This document shows, in pieces, positions 48,785-57,248 of a DNA stretch of 64,000 nt (the stretch's first letter is position 1; each line of letters begins with the position of its first letter). Below the pieces are notes generated by a model, which was not told the origin of the DNA, did not search any database, and worked only from the letters and a program-made list of their open reading frames with translations. The DNA is taken from NCBI GenBank assembly GCA_963646285.1, contig CAVIWF010000001.1, forward strand, positions 74,434 through 138,433. Reading direction: 5' to 3'. The DNA comes from CAKUFA01 sp963646285. Lineage in GTDB: Bacteria > Bacillota > Clostridia > Christensenellales > Aristaeellaceae. A program made the position numbers and the translations under genes.

Positions 48785-50275
48785 TCACTGGGTGTGAAAC
48801 TCTTCGGAACGATTCAGCATTGCCAACTCCAGCAGCCCATTGCGTTTGGGCAGCTCCACAGGTTCAAACCAGTCCGGTAAATCATGCAGCATGTCCTGCC
48901 AAAGCTGATTTTCATCCGGCAGGGTGTGCAGGGATTGGTAGGTTTCTCTGCACCGGCGGAGAACTTCATCGCACAAATCATTGAGCCTCTCTTCCGGAAC
49001 GATGATCATGGACAGGTCAACCTTGCCGCTGACCGTGGCGAGCACGATTTGATCCGTGCATAGGCTTTCCCAATGGAGGGACGCCCGCTCATACACCGGG
49101 TACCCCAGGTAGCCGAAATCAATCCACCCGTAGTGGGAGTGGCTGAGAAACTTTTCACGCCCCTGTGCCAGCAGAAACACTTTGGACAGGGCGAAAAGCC
49201 TGGCGGCTTCCTCTGCCTGATTTTCTACCGGCAGCGGAAGTCCGTAGCGGGATTTGTATTCCAACACATTGGGCAGCATGGGCATCAAACGGCGGGACAT
49301 GCCGCTGTCTGCAAAGCAGAGAAGCGCCAGGTTATGCAGCTGGGACAGGCGGCCGAAGCGGCAGAAGTCTTCCTCGGGCAGCCGCTCACCGGGTTCCGGA
49401 AGGGAAGCATAGGCGGTGACAAACAAGGGGAAAAGGTGACTTTTCCGATCGGAAGCGGTGTGCCAGGATTCCTGGAGCCGCACAGCAAGAGGCACGCGTA
49501 CGGGGAAGGTGAGATCCGGGGTAAAGATGCCTGTCCGAGCCATGCCGGAAAGCTTCCGTTCCTCTAGCTTCATGGGGAATTTCAGCTGAAACCGTGCCAG
49601 CCCGGATGCACGTCCTTCGTCTGCCGGAATGGGGCAGGGGGCAATCAGCGTGTTCCACGCCATGTGCAGGATGGGCTTGTGCATGGTAAACAGCGCCCAC
49701 TTGCTGCGGAAAGCAGCCAGGAACAGGGGGGATGTTTCCTCTGCCATGGCGGTGAAAAAGGCGGCCGGACCAAAGCAGAAGGCAGGGTTGAGGAAAGCGG
49801 AGGTTTCCGGAGCCTTGGCATAGCGCAGCGGCGTACCTTTATGGAAGCAGAGACAACCGGCAGTGTCAAAGCCCTCTGCTGCTACCGGGGATACGGCATC
49901 CACCGGATCATCCGGCGCAGGGGGGAACCCGGTTAGCACACACTGCCAGTCACTGTCGGAATGGCAGGCACGGAGGGCATTCAGCAGATGCATGTCCCAA
50001 TGCCGTGTAAAGCGCATGGCTGGGTGGGAAAGCAACACATAGCCTTCCCCCTGCCATAGGGCAGGAAAGCTGCTCCAGGGGTCGTCTGCCGGGGCAAGAA
50101 AGAGAACGCTGCCTAGTGCACGCATGGCGGCAAGGTCTTCCTCCCGGGGCTCTTCCCGGAGGACAATACCGTAGCTGATCCGCTGAGGGGAAAAGGCGTT
50201 GTCCTTGGCGGAAGATAGTGCCGGCGCAGCATCCTCATAGCAGTCGGCAGGTATAAGCAACAGGATCCGTTCCAT
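48785..50275 (-). CDS. Hypothetical protein with HtrL/YibB-like C-terminal half
   Basis: The 496-residue protein starts at ATG 50275 (MERILLLIPADCYEDAAPALSS) after AAAGGAGAT; the longer frame upstream overlaps znuB. Residues 1-130 recall a glycosyltransferase start (SYGIVLREEPREEDLAAMRAL). Residues about 285-480 resemble the HtrL/YibB group, with FVTAYASL, FLSHSHYGWIDFGYLGYPVY and a conserved Trp-Ile-Asp. Function is unknown for both parts. It follows znuB by 26 bases in the same operon. No signal peptide or membrane segment is seen. Confidence 0.55.
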   Translation of the reverse strand: MERILLLIPADCYEDAAPALSSAKDNAFSPQRISYGIVLREEPREEDLAAMRALGSVLFLAPADDPWSSFPALWQGEGYVLLSHPAMRFTRHWDMHLLNALRACHSDSDWQCVLTGFPPAPDDPVDAVSPVAAEGFDTAGCLCFHKGTPLRYAKAPETSAFLNPAFCFGPAAFFTAMAEETSPLFLAAFRSKWALFTMHKPILHMAWNTLIAPCPIPADEGRASGLARFQLKFPMKLEERKLSGMARTGIFTPDLTFPVRVPLAVRLQESWHTASDRKSHLFPLFVTAYASLPEPGERLPEEDFCRFGRLSQLHNLALLCFADSGMSRRLMPMLPNVLEYKSRYGLPLPVENQAEEAARLFALSKVFLLAQGREKFLSHSHYGWIDFGYLGYPVYERASLHWESLCTDQIVLATVSGKVDLSMIIVPEERLNDLCDEVLRRCRETYQSLHTLPDENQLWQDMLHDLPDWFEPVELPKRNGLLELAMLNRSEEFHTQ

Positions 50276-50301
50276 GCGGATCTCCTTTCCATGTACTCGG
50301 T

Positions 50302-51144
50302 TTATCCACGCCGCACCCGGCGAAGCGCCAGCGAAATGGCATAGCAGGCGGCGGCATACAGCACGATGGCGGCGCCGGCGGAAGTGTCCCAGGCGTAGGC
50401 ACTCATGAGCCCTGCAATGCCGCATACAAGGGCGATCAGAACGCTGTAAAGAGCGTGCTGACGGCTGTTCCGTGCCAGGTTCCGCCCGGCTGCAGCAGGG
50501 AGGATCAGCAGAGCGTTAATCAGCATAACGCCCACCCAACGGATAGCCAGCATGACGGCCACAGCCACGAGAATCACAAAGGCCATTTCGCTCAGCCGGG
50601 TGTGGATACCACGGCTTCTCGCCAGGGAGGGATTGATAGAGGTCAGCAACAGGCTGTTGTACATCACCATCCACAGTACAATGCCTGCCACCAGGGCGCA
50701 TACCAGCCACAATAGATCCGTAGGGGTCACGGCCAGTACATCGCCGATCAGCAGGGAAGAATACTTGGCAAAGCCGCCGCCACGGGATAGAATCACAAGC
50801 CCCAGTGCAATGCTGGTGGAAGAAAAAACGCTGATCACCGTGTCGGCAGAGGCTGCACCGGTCTGCTTAATAATACAAATTAGAATGGCCCAGATTACGC
50901 CGAAGATGAGCATGGCCGTCAAGTCACTGCTCATGCCCAGCACAATGCCCAGACCAATGCCGGTCAAAGCGGAGTGCCCCAGGGCATCGGAGAAGAAGGC
51001 CATTTGCTGATTGACTGCCATGGAACCAAGAAGCCCCAGCAAAGGCGTCAGCAGCAGGATGGCCAGAAATGCGTTTTTCATAAAGGTAAACTGGAATGCT
51101 TCAAAGGGGAGAAGCGTATCCATCACCTGATAAATGCCTTCCAT
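50302..51144 (-). CDS. znuB: Metal ABC transporter permease (ZnuB-like)
   Basis: The 280-residue membrane protein starts at ATG 51144, overlapping the znuC stop by one base. About eight helices are visible; MAFFSDALGHSALTGIGLGI and the INALLILPAAAGRNLARN loop are typical of the ABC-3 permease family for zinc and manganese. Working with the ATPase encoded ahead of it and probably with ZnuA at 31359, it would import Zn(II) across the membrane. Metal choice cannot be settled from the sequence. Confidence 0.93.
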   Translation of the reverse strand: MEGIYQVMDTLLPFEAFQFTFMKNAFLAILLLTPLLGLLGSMAVNQQMAFFSDALGHSALTGIGLGIVLGMSSDLTAMLIFGVIWAILICIIKQTGAASADTVISVFSSTSIALGLVILSRGGGFAKYSSLLIGDVLAVTPTDLLWLVCALVAGIVLWMVMYNSLLLTSINPSLARSRGIHTRLSEMAFVILVAVAVMLAIRWVGVMLINALLILPAAAGRNLARNSRQHALYSVLIALVCGIAGLMSAYAWDTSAGAAIVLYAAACYAISLALRRVRRG

Positions 51145-51890
51145 CAGCCTTCCTCCTCTCCGTCTCCTGCACCGAAGACCGCATCAAACTCCGGGGTGTT
51201 GAAAACCTGTTCGGCAGAGCCCTGGCAAAGGACTGTTTTGTCCAGCAGCACCACGTGATCGGCATATTCCCGCACCAGACGCAGATCATGGCTGACCAGC
51301 AGAATGGCCATGTGGTGGCTCTTTTTCAGCCGCACCACCGTGTCAAGGAAAAGCTTCAAGCCGTTTTGATCCACGCCGGAAACCGGCTCATCCAGCACCA
51401 GCAGATCAGGGGCGGGATGCACAGCCAACGCCAGCAGCACCCGCTGCATTTCGCCCCCGGAGCAGCGGCCCAGGGGACGGGAAGCAAGCTCCTTGCCTTC
51501 CACATCCTCCAGCGCTGCCAGCACGGCTTCTTTTGTTTTGCGGCTGACCCCTGTCCATACGGGGCGGCGGGAGAAAGCGGCGGCCATAAAGTCCATGACC
51601 GTGACCGGCATTTCCCGGTCAAACTGCAGGTGCTGGGGCACATACCCGGTGCATAAATGGGGAATGTCCCGGCCTTCGCCGTCCAGGTGGCGGATTTCGC
51701 CGCCGTGGGGCAGTTCACCCAGCAGGGCCCGGATCAGCGTGGTTTTGCCGGCACCGTTCTGACCGATCAGCACCGTCAGCTGACCGCAGTGAATGTGCAT
51801 GGATACATCGTGGAGTAAGGTTTGCCCGCCGCGGACGACGGATACATTTTCAAGCCCGATATGGCAAAGAGAGCAGGCATGCTCACCCAT
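51144..51890 (-). CDS. znuC: Metal ABC transporter ATPase (ZnuC-like)
   Basis: The 248-residue protein starts at ATG 51890 after GAGGTGACTTT. Walker A GQNGAGKTTLIRALLG, signature CSGGEMQRVLLALA, Walker B LLVLDEPVSGVD and the switch His in LLVSHD are all present, with the short length and start of the Zn/Mn ATPases. It drives metal import with ZnuB. It is the first gene of the five-gene operon, and the transcript begins with a long hairpin (51919-51966). Confidence 0.94.
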   Translation of the reverse strand: MGEHACSLCHIGLENVSVVRGGQTLLHDVSMHIHCGQLTVLIGQNGAGKTTLIRALLGELPHGGEIRHLDGEGRDIPHLCTGYVPQHLQFDREMPVTVMDFMAAAFSRRPVWTGVSRKTKEAVLAALEDVEGKELASRPLGRCSGGEMQRVLLALAVHPAPDLLVLDEPVSGVDQNGLKLFLDTVVRLKKSHHMAILLVSHDLRLVREYADHVVLLDKTVLCQGSAEQVFNTPEFDAVFGAGDGEEEG

Positions 51891-51918
51891 AAAGTCACCT
51901 CTTTGTGATTGGTAGTCG

Positions 51919-51966
51919 AAGGTGAAAGCAGTTCACACGTATTATAGGATAGAACTGCTCCACCTT
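51919..51966. promoter_or_regulatory. Inverted repeat at the 5' end of the znuC operon transcript
   Basis: AAGGTGAAAGCAGTTC (51919-51934) and GAACTGCTCCACCTT (51952-51966) are inverted with small mismatches. The start point predicted from the promoter is near 51965, so the RNA would begin with this hairpin; alternatively a metal-sensing repressor could bind it. It lacks a T-tract. It does not look like a standard Zur box. Confidence 0.6.
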
Positions 51967-51971
51967 CTGCT

Positions 51972-52000
51972 AGTATAATGCAGACAACATCAAGCGTCAA
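51972..52000 (-). promoter_or_regulatory. Promoter of the znuC operon
   Basis: On the minus strand TTGACG (52000-51995), 17-base spacer, TATACT (51977-51972). Confidence 0.75.
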
Positions 52001-52107
52001 GGTTGGAGATACACGAGAAGAACAATAAGACGTATGCAGACATGTTCACTTTGGATAAAAAATAACCGTATTATCTATTTTTCTTGCTGCAAAACAGCCT
52101 AAAAGGG

Positions 52108-52136
52108 TTTACAAACAGTTTACAATCGGGTATAAT
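52108..52136 (+). promoter_or_regulatory. Promoter of the sugar ABC importer operon
   Basis: TTTACA at 52108-52113, 17-base spacer, TATAAT at 52131-52136. GTTTACAA occurs twice 11 bases apart (52107, 52118), within the promoter, perhaps a regulator site. Confidence 0.8.
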
Positions 52137-52183
52137 GATTTCATCAAAAGGCAGTAGTTGCCTGACAGAGGAGGTACGGTTTC

Positions 52184-53443
52184 ATGAAAAAGGTTGTCAC
52201 ATTGATTCTGGCACTCGCTATGTTACTCTCCTGTGTATCCATCAGCTTGGCTGAGGATGAGATTACGCTGGACGTAATCATCTGTCAGTATGGCCCTAAG
52301 ACGAACGACTGGTTTACCGGCACCGGCATGAACGGCACGAGCTTCGTGAAGAAGTTCGAAGAAGCCAACCCCGGCATTAAACTGAACCTGGAAGTTGTTT
52401 CCTGGAACGACGTGTATACTGTGGTTTCTACCCGGATCAGCAACAATAACGCTCCTGACATTCTGAACCTGGACTCTTTCGCTGACTATGCCAACGAAGG
52501 TCTGCTGCTCCCCGTCAGCGACTATTGCCCTGAAGAGCTGCTGAACGACTTCTTCCCCAGCTTCATCGAGCAGTCCGTGATCGACGGAACCGTGTGGGCA
52601 GTGCCCGACCTGGCTTCCGCTCGTGCTCTGTACTACAATGTGGATCTGCTGACCGAAGCCGGTGTGGAAGTTCCCACCACTTGGGCTGATCTGGAAGATG
52701 CCTGCCAGGCTCTGCTGGACTACTACGGCGGTGAAGTGTATCCCTGGGGCATTGACATGACCACTGACGAAGGTCAGGCTGCTTTCGCTTACTATGCTTG
52801 GGGCAACGGCGGCGGCTTCGTGGATGACGAAGGCAACTGGACCGTGAACTCCGCTGAAAACGTGGAAGCTATCGAGTTTGCTGTTGGCCTGTACAACAAG
52901 GGCTACACCAACCCCAACCCCGCTACCCAGACCCGCTATGACCTGCAGGATATGTTCGGTGCCGGCAAGCTGGCCATGGTTATCGCTCCTAACTCCCTGC
53001 CTACCTATATCACTGACAAGGGCTACACTGGCGTGAACTACGCTGTGGCTGACATTCCTCACAACGAGGGCAAGACCTCCAGCTCTGTAGGCGTTATGGA
53101 CCGTATCATGGCTTTCCGTGACGATTCTGCTCCCGACCAGGCTGCCCGTAACGAAGCCATCGGCAAGTTCCTCACCTTCTTCTATGATCCTGAGAACTAT
53201 GTGGGCTGGGTCAGCATGGAAGACTTCCTGCCTGCTGTGAACTCCGCTGTTGAAGCACTGGTTGCCGCCAATCCTTCCTTCGAAGCTTGGCTGAAGGTGC
53301 TGGACGGCTGCAAGTTCTATCCCACCGCTAAGGCTGAGTGGATCGACGTGAAGCAGGGCGCTGCTGCTGTTGAACAGAGTGCTTTGACCGGCGGCGATGT
53401 AAAGACCTTGCTGGACGAACTCCAGAATCAGATCACCAAGTAA
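52184..53443 (+). CDS. Sugar ABC transporter, extracellular substrate-binding protein
   Basis: The 419-residue protein starts at ATG 52184 after AGAGGAGGTACGG. A signal peptide ends near SISLAEDE; the Cys in MLLSCVSISL could be a lipid site although the mature start is not a classic lipobox. The mature part has the family-1 binding-protein fold (FVKKFEEANPGIKLNLEVVSWNDVYTVV, then APDILNLDSFADYANEGLLLPV). It would capture an oligosaccharide at the cell surface. A hairpin after the gene reduces readthrough into the permease genes, so the binding protein is made in excess. Confidence 0.93.
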   Translation: MKKVVTLILALAMLLSCVSISLAEDEITLDVIICQYGPKTNDWFTGTGMNGTSFVKKFEEANPGIKLNLEVVSWNDVYTVVSTRISNNNAPDILNLDSFADYANEGLLLPVSDYCPEELLNDFFPSFIEQSVIDGTVWAVPDLASARALYYNVDLLTEAGVEVPTTWADLEDACQALLDYYGGEVYPWGIDMTTDEGQAAFAYYAWGNGGGFVDDEGNWTVNSAENVEAIEFAVGLYNKGYTNPNPATQTRYDLQDMFGAGKLAMVIAPNSLPTYITDKGYTGVNYAVADIPHNEGKTSSSVGVMDRIMAFRDDSAPDQAARNEAIGKFLTFFYDPENYVGWVSMEDFLPAVNSAVEALVAANPSFEAWLKVLDGCKFYPTAKAEWIDVKQGAAAVEQSALTGGDVKTLLDELQNQITK

Positions 53444-53456
53444 ACCGAAACACAAA

Positions 53457-53496
53457 GGAAGGAGGTTGGACCGTCCGACCTCCTTCCTTCTCTTTT
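53457..53496 (+). terminator. Partial terminator between binding-protein and permease genes
   Basis: GGAAGGAGGTTGGA (53457-53470) pairs with TCCGACCTCCTTCC (53474-53487, one G-U pair), followed by TTCTCTTTT. It may give a stepwise drop in expression. Confidence 0.8.
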
Positions 53497-53560
53497 GGGG
53501 TGTTCCTCATCCGGCGATGCCGATGGTGCATCGAAGTCAAAAACCGAAGGAGGATATGCA

Positions 53561-54451
53561 GTGCGTTCTTCTGTACTTGTTCGTCATAAGTGGGAGCCCT
53601 ATCTGTGGCTGCTCCCCAGCGTATTGCTGATGACGATTTTCGTGGTGTTTCCCATTGGCATTGTGTTTAAGCTGTCGTTCAGCGAGATTTCCAAGGCCGG
53701 CATGGTGGGCGGATTCATCGGGTTCGATAACTTTGTGGAAGCCGTTTCTGCCCCTGTGTTCGGCACGGTGATGATGAACACGCTGATTTGGGTCGTCTCC
53801 GTTGTGGGACTGTCTACCTTGTTCGGTTTCATTATCGCCATGACGCTGAATCAAAAATTCCATGGCCGGAAGATTGCCCGCTCCATCGTGGTTTTCCCCT
53901 GGGCAACTTCTCTGGTGATTCAGGCTTCTGTATGGAACTACATCATCAAGTTCGAATATGGCAATCTGAACAATGTGCTGCTGAACCTGGGCATCATTCA
54001 GGATGCCATTAACTGGCGTGCCACCTATCAGATTGAGTTTGCATGGGAATGCTTTGTGGGTATTTTTGTTACCATTCCCTTTGTTACCTTCTGCGTGCTT
54101 TCCGGCCTGCAATCCATCGACGGTGCCTACTATGAAGCAGCCACGGTGGATGGCGCTACCTTCTGGCAGAAACTGCGGAAAATCACCATTCCTCTCGTGC
54201 GTCCGTCCCTGACGGTCAGCACGGTGCTGAACGTGATCTACGTGTTCAACTCTTTCCCTATTATTTACACCATCACCAAGGGCGCACCTGCCAACAAAAC
54301 GGATACCCTCATTACCTACCTGTACATGCTGGCCTTCTATGACCAGAAGAAAGGCCCTGCAACGGCGCTTTCTGTGATCGGCTTCCTGATCCTGTGCGCA
54401 GTGGCAGGCTTGTACATGGCAATTTCCCTGCGGAAGGAGGATCGGGCATGA
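53561..54451 (+). CDS. Sugar ABC transporter permease 1
   Basis: The 296-residue protein starts at GTG 53561, seven bases after AAGGAGG; the longer frame upstream overlaps the terminator hairpin. About six helices are present, with the opening KWEPYLWLLPSVLLMTIFVVFPIG and the EAA loop YYEAATVDGATFWQKLRKITIPLVRP that contacts the ATPase. It pairs with permease 2, which overlaps its end by four bases. No ATPase gene is in the operon, so a shared MsmX/MsmK-type ATPase from elsewhere is expected. Confidence 0.93.
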   Translation: MRSSVLVRHKWEPYLWLLPSVLLMTIFVVFPIGIVFKLSFSEISKAGMVGGFIGFDNFVEAVSAPVFGTVMMNTLIWVVSVVGLSTLFGFIIAMTLNQKFHGRKIARSIVVFPWATSLVIQASVWNYIIKFEYGNLNNVLLNLGIIQDAINWRATYQIEFAWECFVGIFVTIPFVTFCVLSGLQSIDGAYYEAATVDGATFWQKLRKITIPLVRPSLTVSTVLNVIYVFNSFPIIYTITKGAPANKTDTLITYLYMLAFYDQKKGPATALSVIGFLILCAVAGLYMAISLRKEDRA

Positions 54452-56040
54452 CGAGTAAGAAGAAAAACCTGATTGCGCTGATTCTCTGCTTCTGCTGCAT
54501 GGCGGTGGTCATGGCAACCTTTGCCCTGCCCCTGGTCACCTTTAAGACGGACATTTATGTGAAGCGCAGTGCCAACACCTTTGTAGGGGATGAAAAGTAC
54601 CTGGAAGCAAAGGCTGAGGTGGAGGCTCTGGCGGCAGAGTACGAAGGCTCCTACATTGAAGAAAGCGCAACGGAGCGGGTCAACTCCAAGGGCGTCACCA
54701 CCTCTATGGTAACCTTCACCGTGAAGGAAACCATTACCCGCAGCGGCTTTGATTTCATGAAGGCTTCCTTTGGCTATGAACCCGGCATGACTGGGATTGG
54801 CGCTACCGGCAGTGCTCATGCCTGGGCGTTTCTGCTGGTGATTAGTCTGGTGCTGCTTCTGTGGGGCAGTCACGGCACGCTGGCAACCCCTCGGGGAGAA
54901 TTGTCTGCTAAGACAGACAAGCTGTACCTGCTGGCGGGCGTTGCCGCACTGTTTGCAGCCATTGCTGCCCATGCCTTTGTTCGCTCCATTATCTACACCT
55001 TCTCCCGGCAGGTAGACTTGCTGGTGGGCGGACATATCCAGAATGAGTCCCTGCTCAATGACCTGAATACATTCCTCTACCACGGTAAGGCAGGCGATTC
55101 CCTGCTGGATCTGCTGAAGGGTCTGACGGTGAAGATCAACTGGTCCATCTCCCCGGCGTTTATTGCCATGCTGGTGCTGCTGTGCAGCATCACATACCTG
55201 CGTTACGGCAAGCTGAAGGATACGCTGGTGCGGGGTGCTCTGTACCTGTTTGTCATTGTGGTCTGCATCTTCATCCTGTATCCCTTCTATGTGATGTTCA
55301 TCACCGCCTTCCGCAGCAATGCGGAAACCACGGACATGTACTTCCTGAATATGCTGCCTACCCAGTGGGTGTGGAGCAACCTGAAGGATATTTGCGACCG
55401 TGGCGTGCTCCAGTATCTGCTGAATTCTGTGCTGCTGGCTACCGGCGCAACGGCCATTGCCATGGTTTGCGGCATTCCGGCGGCTTATGCCATGGCACGT
55501 ATGCGCTTTAAGGGACGGAATCTGTTCCTGGGCTTTGTGATCATGAGCCAGATGTTCTCGCCAGTGGTGCTGCTGGTGGGTATTTCACAGCTGATGAACA
55601 CCCTGCACCTGAACGACTCCATCATCGGCTTGATGCTGATCAATGCCGCCTTCAACCAGGCCTTTGCCATTTGGCTGCTGCGAGGCACCTTCGTCTCCAT
55701 CTCTCCGGAAATGGAACAGGCAGCCTGCATTGACGGCTGCAGCACAGTAGGCGCATTGTGGAATATTCTGCTGCCCATGGCGGCACCGGGCATTGTGACC
55801 ACGCTGATTTTCGTGTTCATCAATTCCTGGAATGAGTACACCATCTCCACCGTGCTGATTTCCACCCCTGCCAACAAGCCCATCACGGTGGGCATTACCC
55901 AGTTCAGCTCCTTCAACATGATTGAGTGGCAGTACCTGTTTGCCTCTGCCCTCCTGGCGACGATCCCGGTCATCATTCTGTTCATGTGCATTGAGAAGCA
56001 CCTGGCAGAGGGCTTGACTTCCGGCGGCGTGAAGGGTTAA
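54448..56040 (+). CDS. Sugar ABC transporter permease 2 with long extra N-terminal part
   Basis: The 530-residue protein starts in an ATGA overlap with permease 1, after GGAAGGAGG. The last 285 residues are a usual MalG-type permease (TAFRSNAETTDMY, EAA loop EQAACIDGCSTVGALWNILLPM, SWNEYTISTVLI). The first 245 are extra: a helix at about 9-30, an outer loop of about 95 residues with charged sequence, then three more helices. Usual permeases have about 280 residues, so this is nearly double. The extra part may bind substrate or other proteins. It is not an artefact of a wrong start, as the frame has a good site. Confidence 0.88.
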   Translation: MTSKKKNLIALILCFCCMAVVMATFALPLVTFKTDIYVKRSANTFVGDEKYLEAKAEVEALAAEYEGSYIEESATERVNSKGVTTSMVTFTVKETITRSGFDFMKASFGYEPGMTGIGATGSAHAWAFLLVISLVLLLWGSHGTLATPRGELSAKTDKLYLLAGVAALFAAIAAHAFVRSIIYTFSRQVDLLVGGHIQNESLLNDLNTFLYHGKAGDSLLDLLKGLTVKINWSISPAFIAMLVLLCSITYLRYGKLKDTLVRGALYLFVIVVCIFILYPFYVMFITAFRSNAETTDMYFLNMLPTQWVWSNLKDICDRGVLQYLLNSVLLATGATAIAMVCGIPAAYAMARMRFKGRNLFLGFVIMSQMFSPVVLLVGISQLMNTLHLNDSIIGLMLINAAFNQAFAIWLLRGTFVSISPEMEQAACIDGCSTVGALWNILLPMAAPGIVTTLIFVFINSWNEYTISTVLISTPANKPITVGITQFSSFNMIEWQYLFASALLATIPVIILFMCIEKHLAEGLTSGGVKG

Positions 56041-56085
56041 ACTGTGGTAGTACCTTCGGGAAAACACAACAAAGGAAGAAACCAC

Positions 56086-57177
56086 ATGGAAGAGAAGATC
56101 AATGCCATCATTGACCAGTTTGACCTGCCTTCGGCGCCCCAGGAAGTTGTTCCTTACGGCAATGGTCACATTAACGAAACCTACCGTGTGACCACGCCCC
56201 AGGGACGGTTCATTCTGCAAATGATCAGCAGCTATGTTTTCCCTCGCCCGGCAGAGGTGATAGAAAATATTGAGCTGGTAACGGATTACTTAAAAGAGCA
56301 GATTCTTGCCGAAGGGGGCGATCCTGCACGGGAAACCTTGTCTCTGGTGAAGACCCACGACGGGTCTGCCTTCGTGCTGGATGACGATGGTCAATACTGG
56401 CGGATGTATCCCTTCATTGAAAATACCATTTCACGGGATCTGCCGGACACGCCGGAGCTCTTTGAGCTGTCAGGCGAGGCGTTTGGTAAGTTCCAGCGTC
56501 AGCTGAAGGACTTCCCGGCGCAGAAGCTGCATGAGGTGATTCATGACTTCCACAATACGCCGGCACGGTATCAGCAGCTGGAAGATGCCATTGCCCGGGA
56601 TGCCTGCGGACGGGTCAAGGATGTGCAGCCGGAAATTGACTTCTGCCGAGCCAGAAAGGAAGAAACCGGCGCATTGCTGGAGGCTGTTCAAAAGGGCGAA
56701 ATTCCCCTGCGTGTGACCCATAATGACACAAAGTTGAACAACGTGCTGCTGGATGCAGCAACGGGTCGGGGCATTTGCGTGATTGACCTGGATACGGTCA
56801 TGCCCGGTGCGGCGGCCTACGACTTTGGTGATTCGATTCGCTTCGGTGCCAACACGGCGGCAGAGGATGAACAGGATCTGTCCTTGGTTCGCCTGTCCCT
56901 GCCCATGTTTGAAGCCTTCACCAAGGGGTACCTGAAGGAAATGGGCAGTGCTTTGAATGCCAAGGAACTGGAACTGCTGCCCATGGGTGCAAAGTTGATG
57001 ACCCTGGAAAACGGTATGCGTTTCCTGGCGGATCACCTGAATGGGGACAAGTATTTCCACATTCGGCGTGAAAACCACAATCTGGATCGGGCACGAACCC
57101 AGATTGCACTCATCAAGGAAATGGAAGCCCATTGGGACGAAATGATGCAAATCGTTGAAAAGTGCAGTAAAGCTTAA
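56086..57177 (+). CDS. NahK-like sugar-1-kinase (aminoglycoside phosphotransferase fold)
   Basis: The 363-residue protein starts at ATG 56086 (MEEKINAIIDQFDLPSAPQ) after AAAGGAAGAAACCAC. Its YGNGHINETYRV and FILQMISSYVF resemble the N-acetylhexosamine 1-kinase of bifidobacteria, and the kinase motifs RVTHNDTKLNNVLLD and CVIDLDTVMPG are those of the family. It probably phosphorylates a sugar, perhaps GlcNAc or GalNAc, freed from an imported glycan. It is the last gene of the ABC importer operon, so the pair suggests import and first step of use. No phosphorylase such as lacto-N-biose phosphorylase is in the operon. Confidence 0.85.
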   Translation: MEEKINAIIDQFDLPSAPQEVVPYGNGHINETYRVTTPQGRFILQMISSYVFPRPAEVIENIELVTDYLKEQILAEGGDPARETLSLVKTHDGSAFVLDDDGQYWRMYPFIENTISRDLPDTPELFELSGEAFGKFQRQLKDFPAQKLHEVIHDFHNTPARYQQLEDAIARDACGRVKDVQPEIDFCRARKEETGALLEAVQKGEIPLRVTHNDTKLNNVLLDAATGRGICVIDLDTVMPGAAAYDFGDSIRFGANTAAEDEQDLSLVRLSLPMFEAFTKGYLKEMGSALNAKELELLPMGAKLMTLENGMRFLADHLNGDKYFHIRRENHNLDRARTQIALIKEMEAHWDEMMQIVEKCSKA

Positions 57178-57195
57178 AACTGCATCCAACGAAAT

Positions 57196-57242
57196 AAGCA
57201 CGGCGACACTTGCCATCAGACAGCGTCGCCGTGCTTTTGTTT
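57196..57242. terminator. Terminator of the sugar importer operon and of rlmA
   Basis: AAGCACGGCGAC (57196-57207) pairs with GTCGCCGTGCTT (57225-57236), followed by TTGTTTT on the plus strand. It probably also works on the minus strand for the rlmA gene, which ends at 57249. Confidence 0.88.
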
Positions 57243-57248
57243 TAGCTG

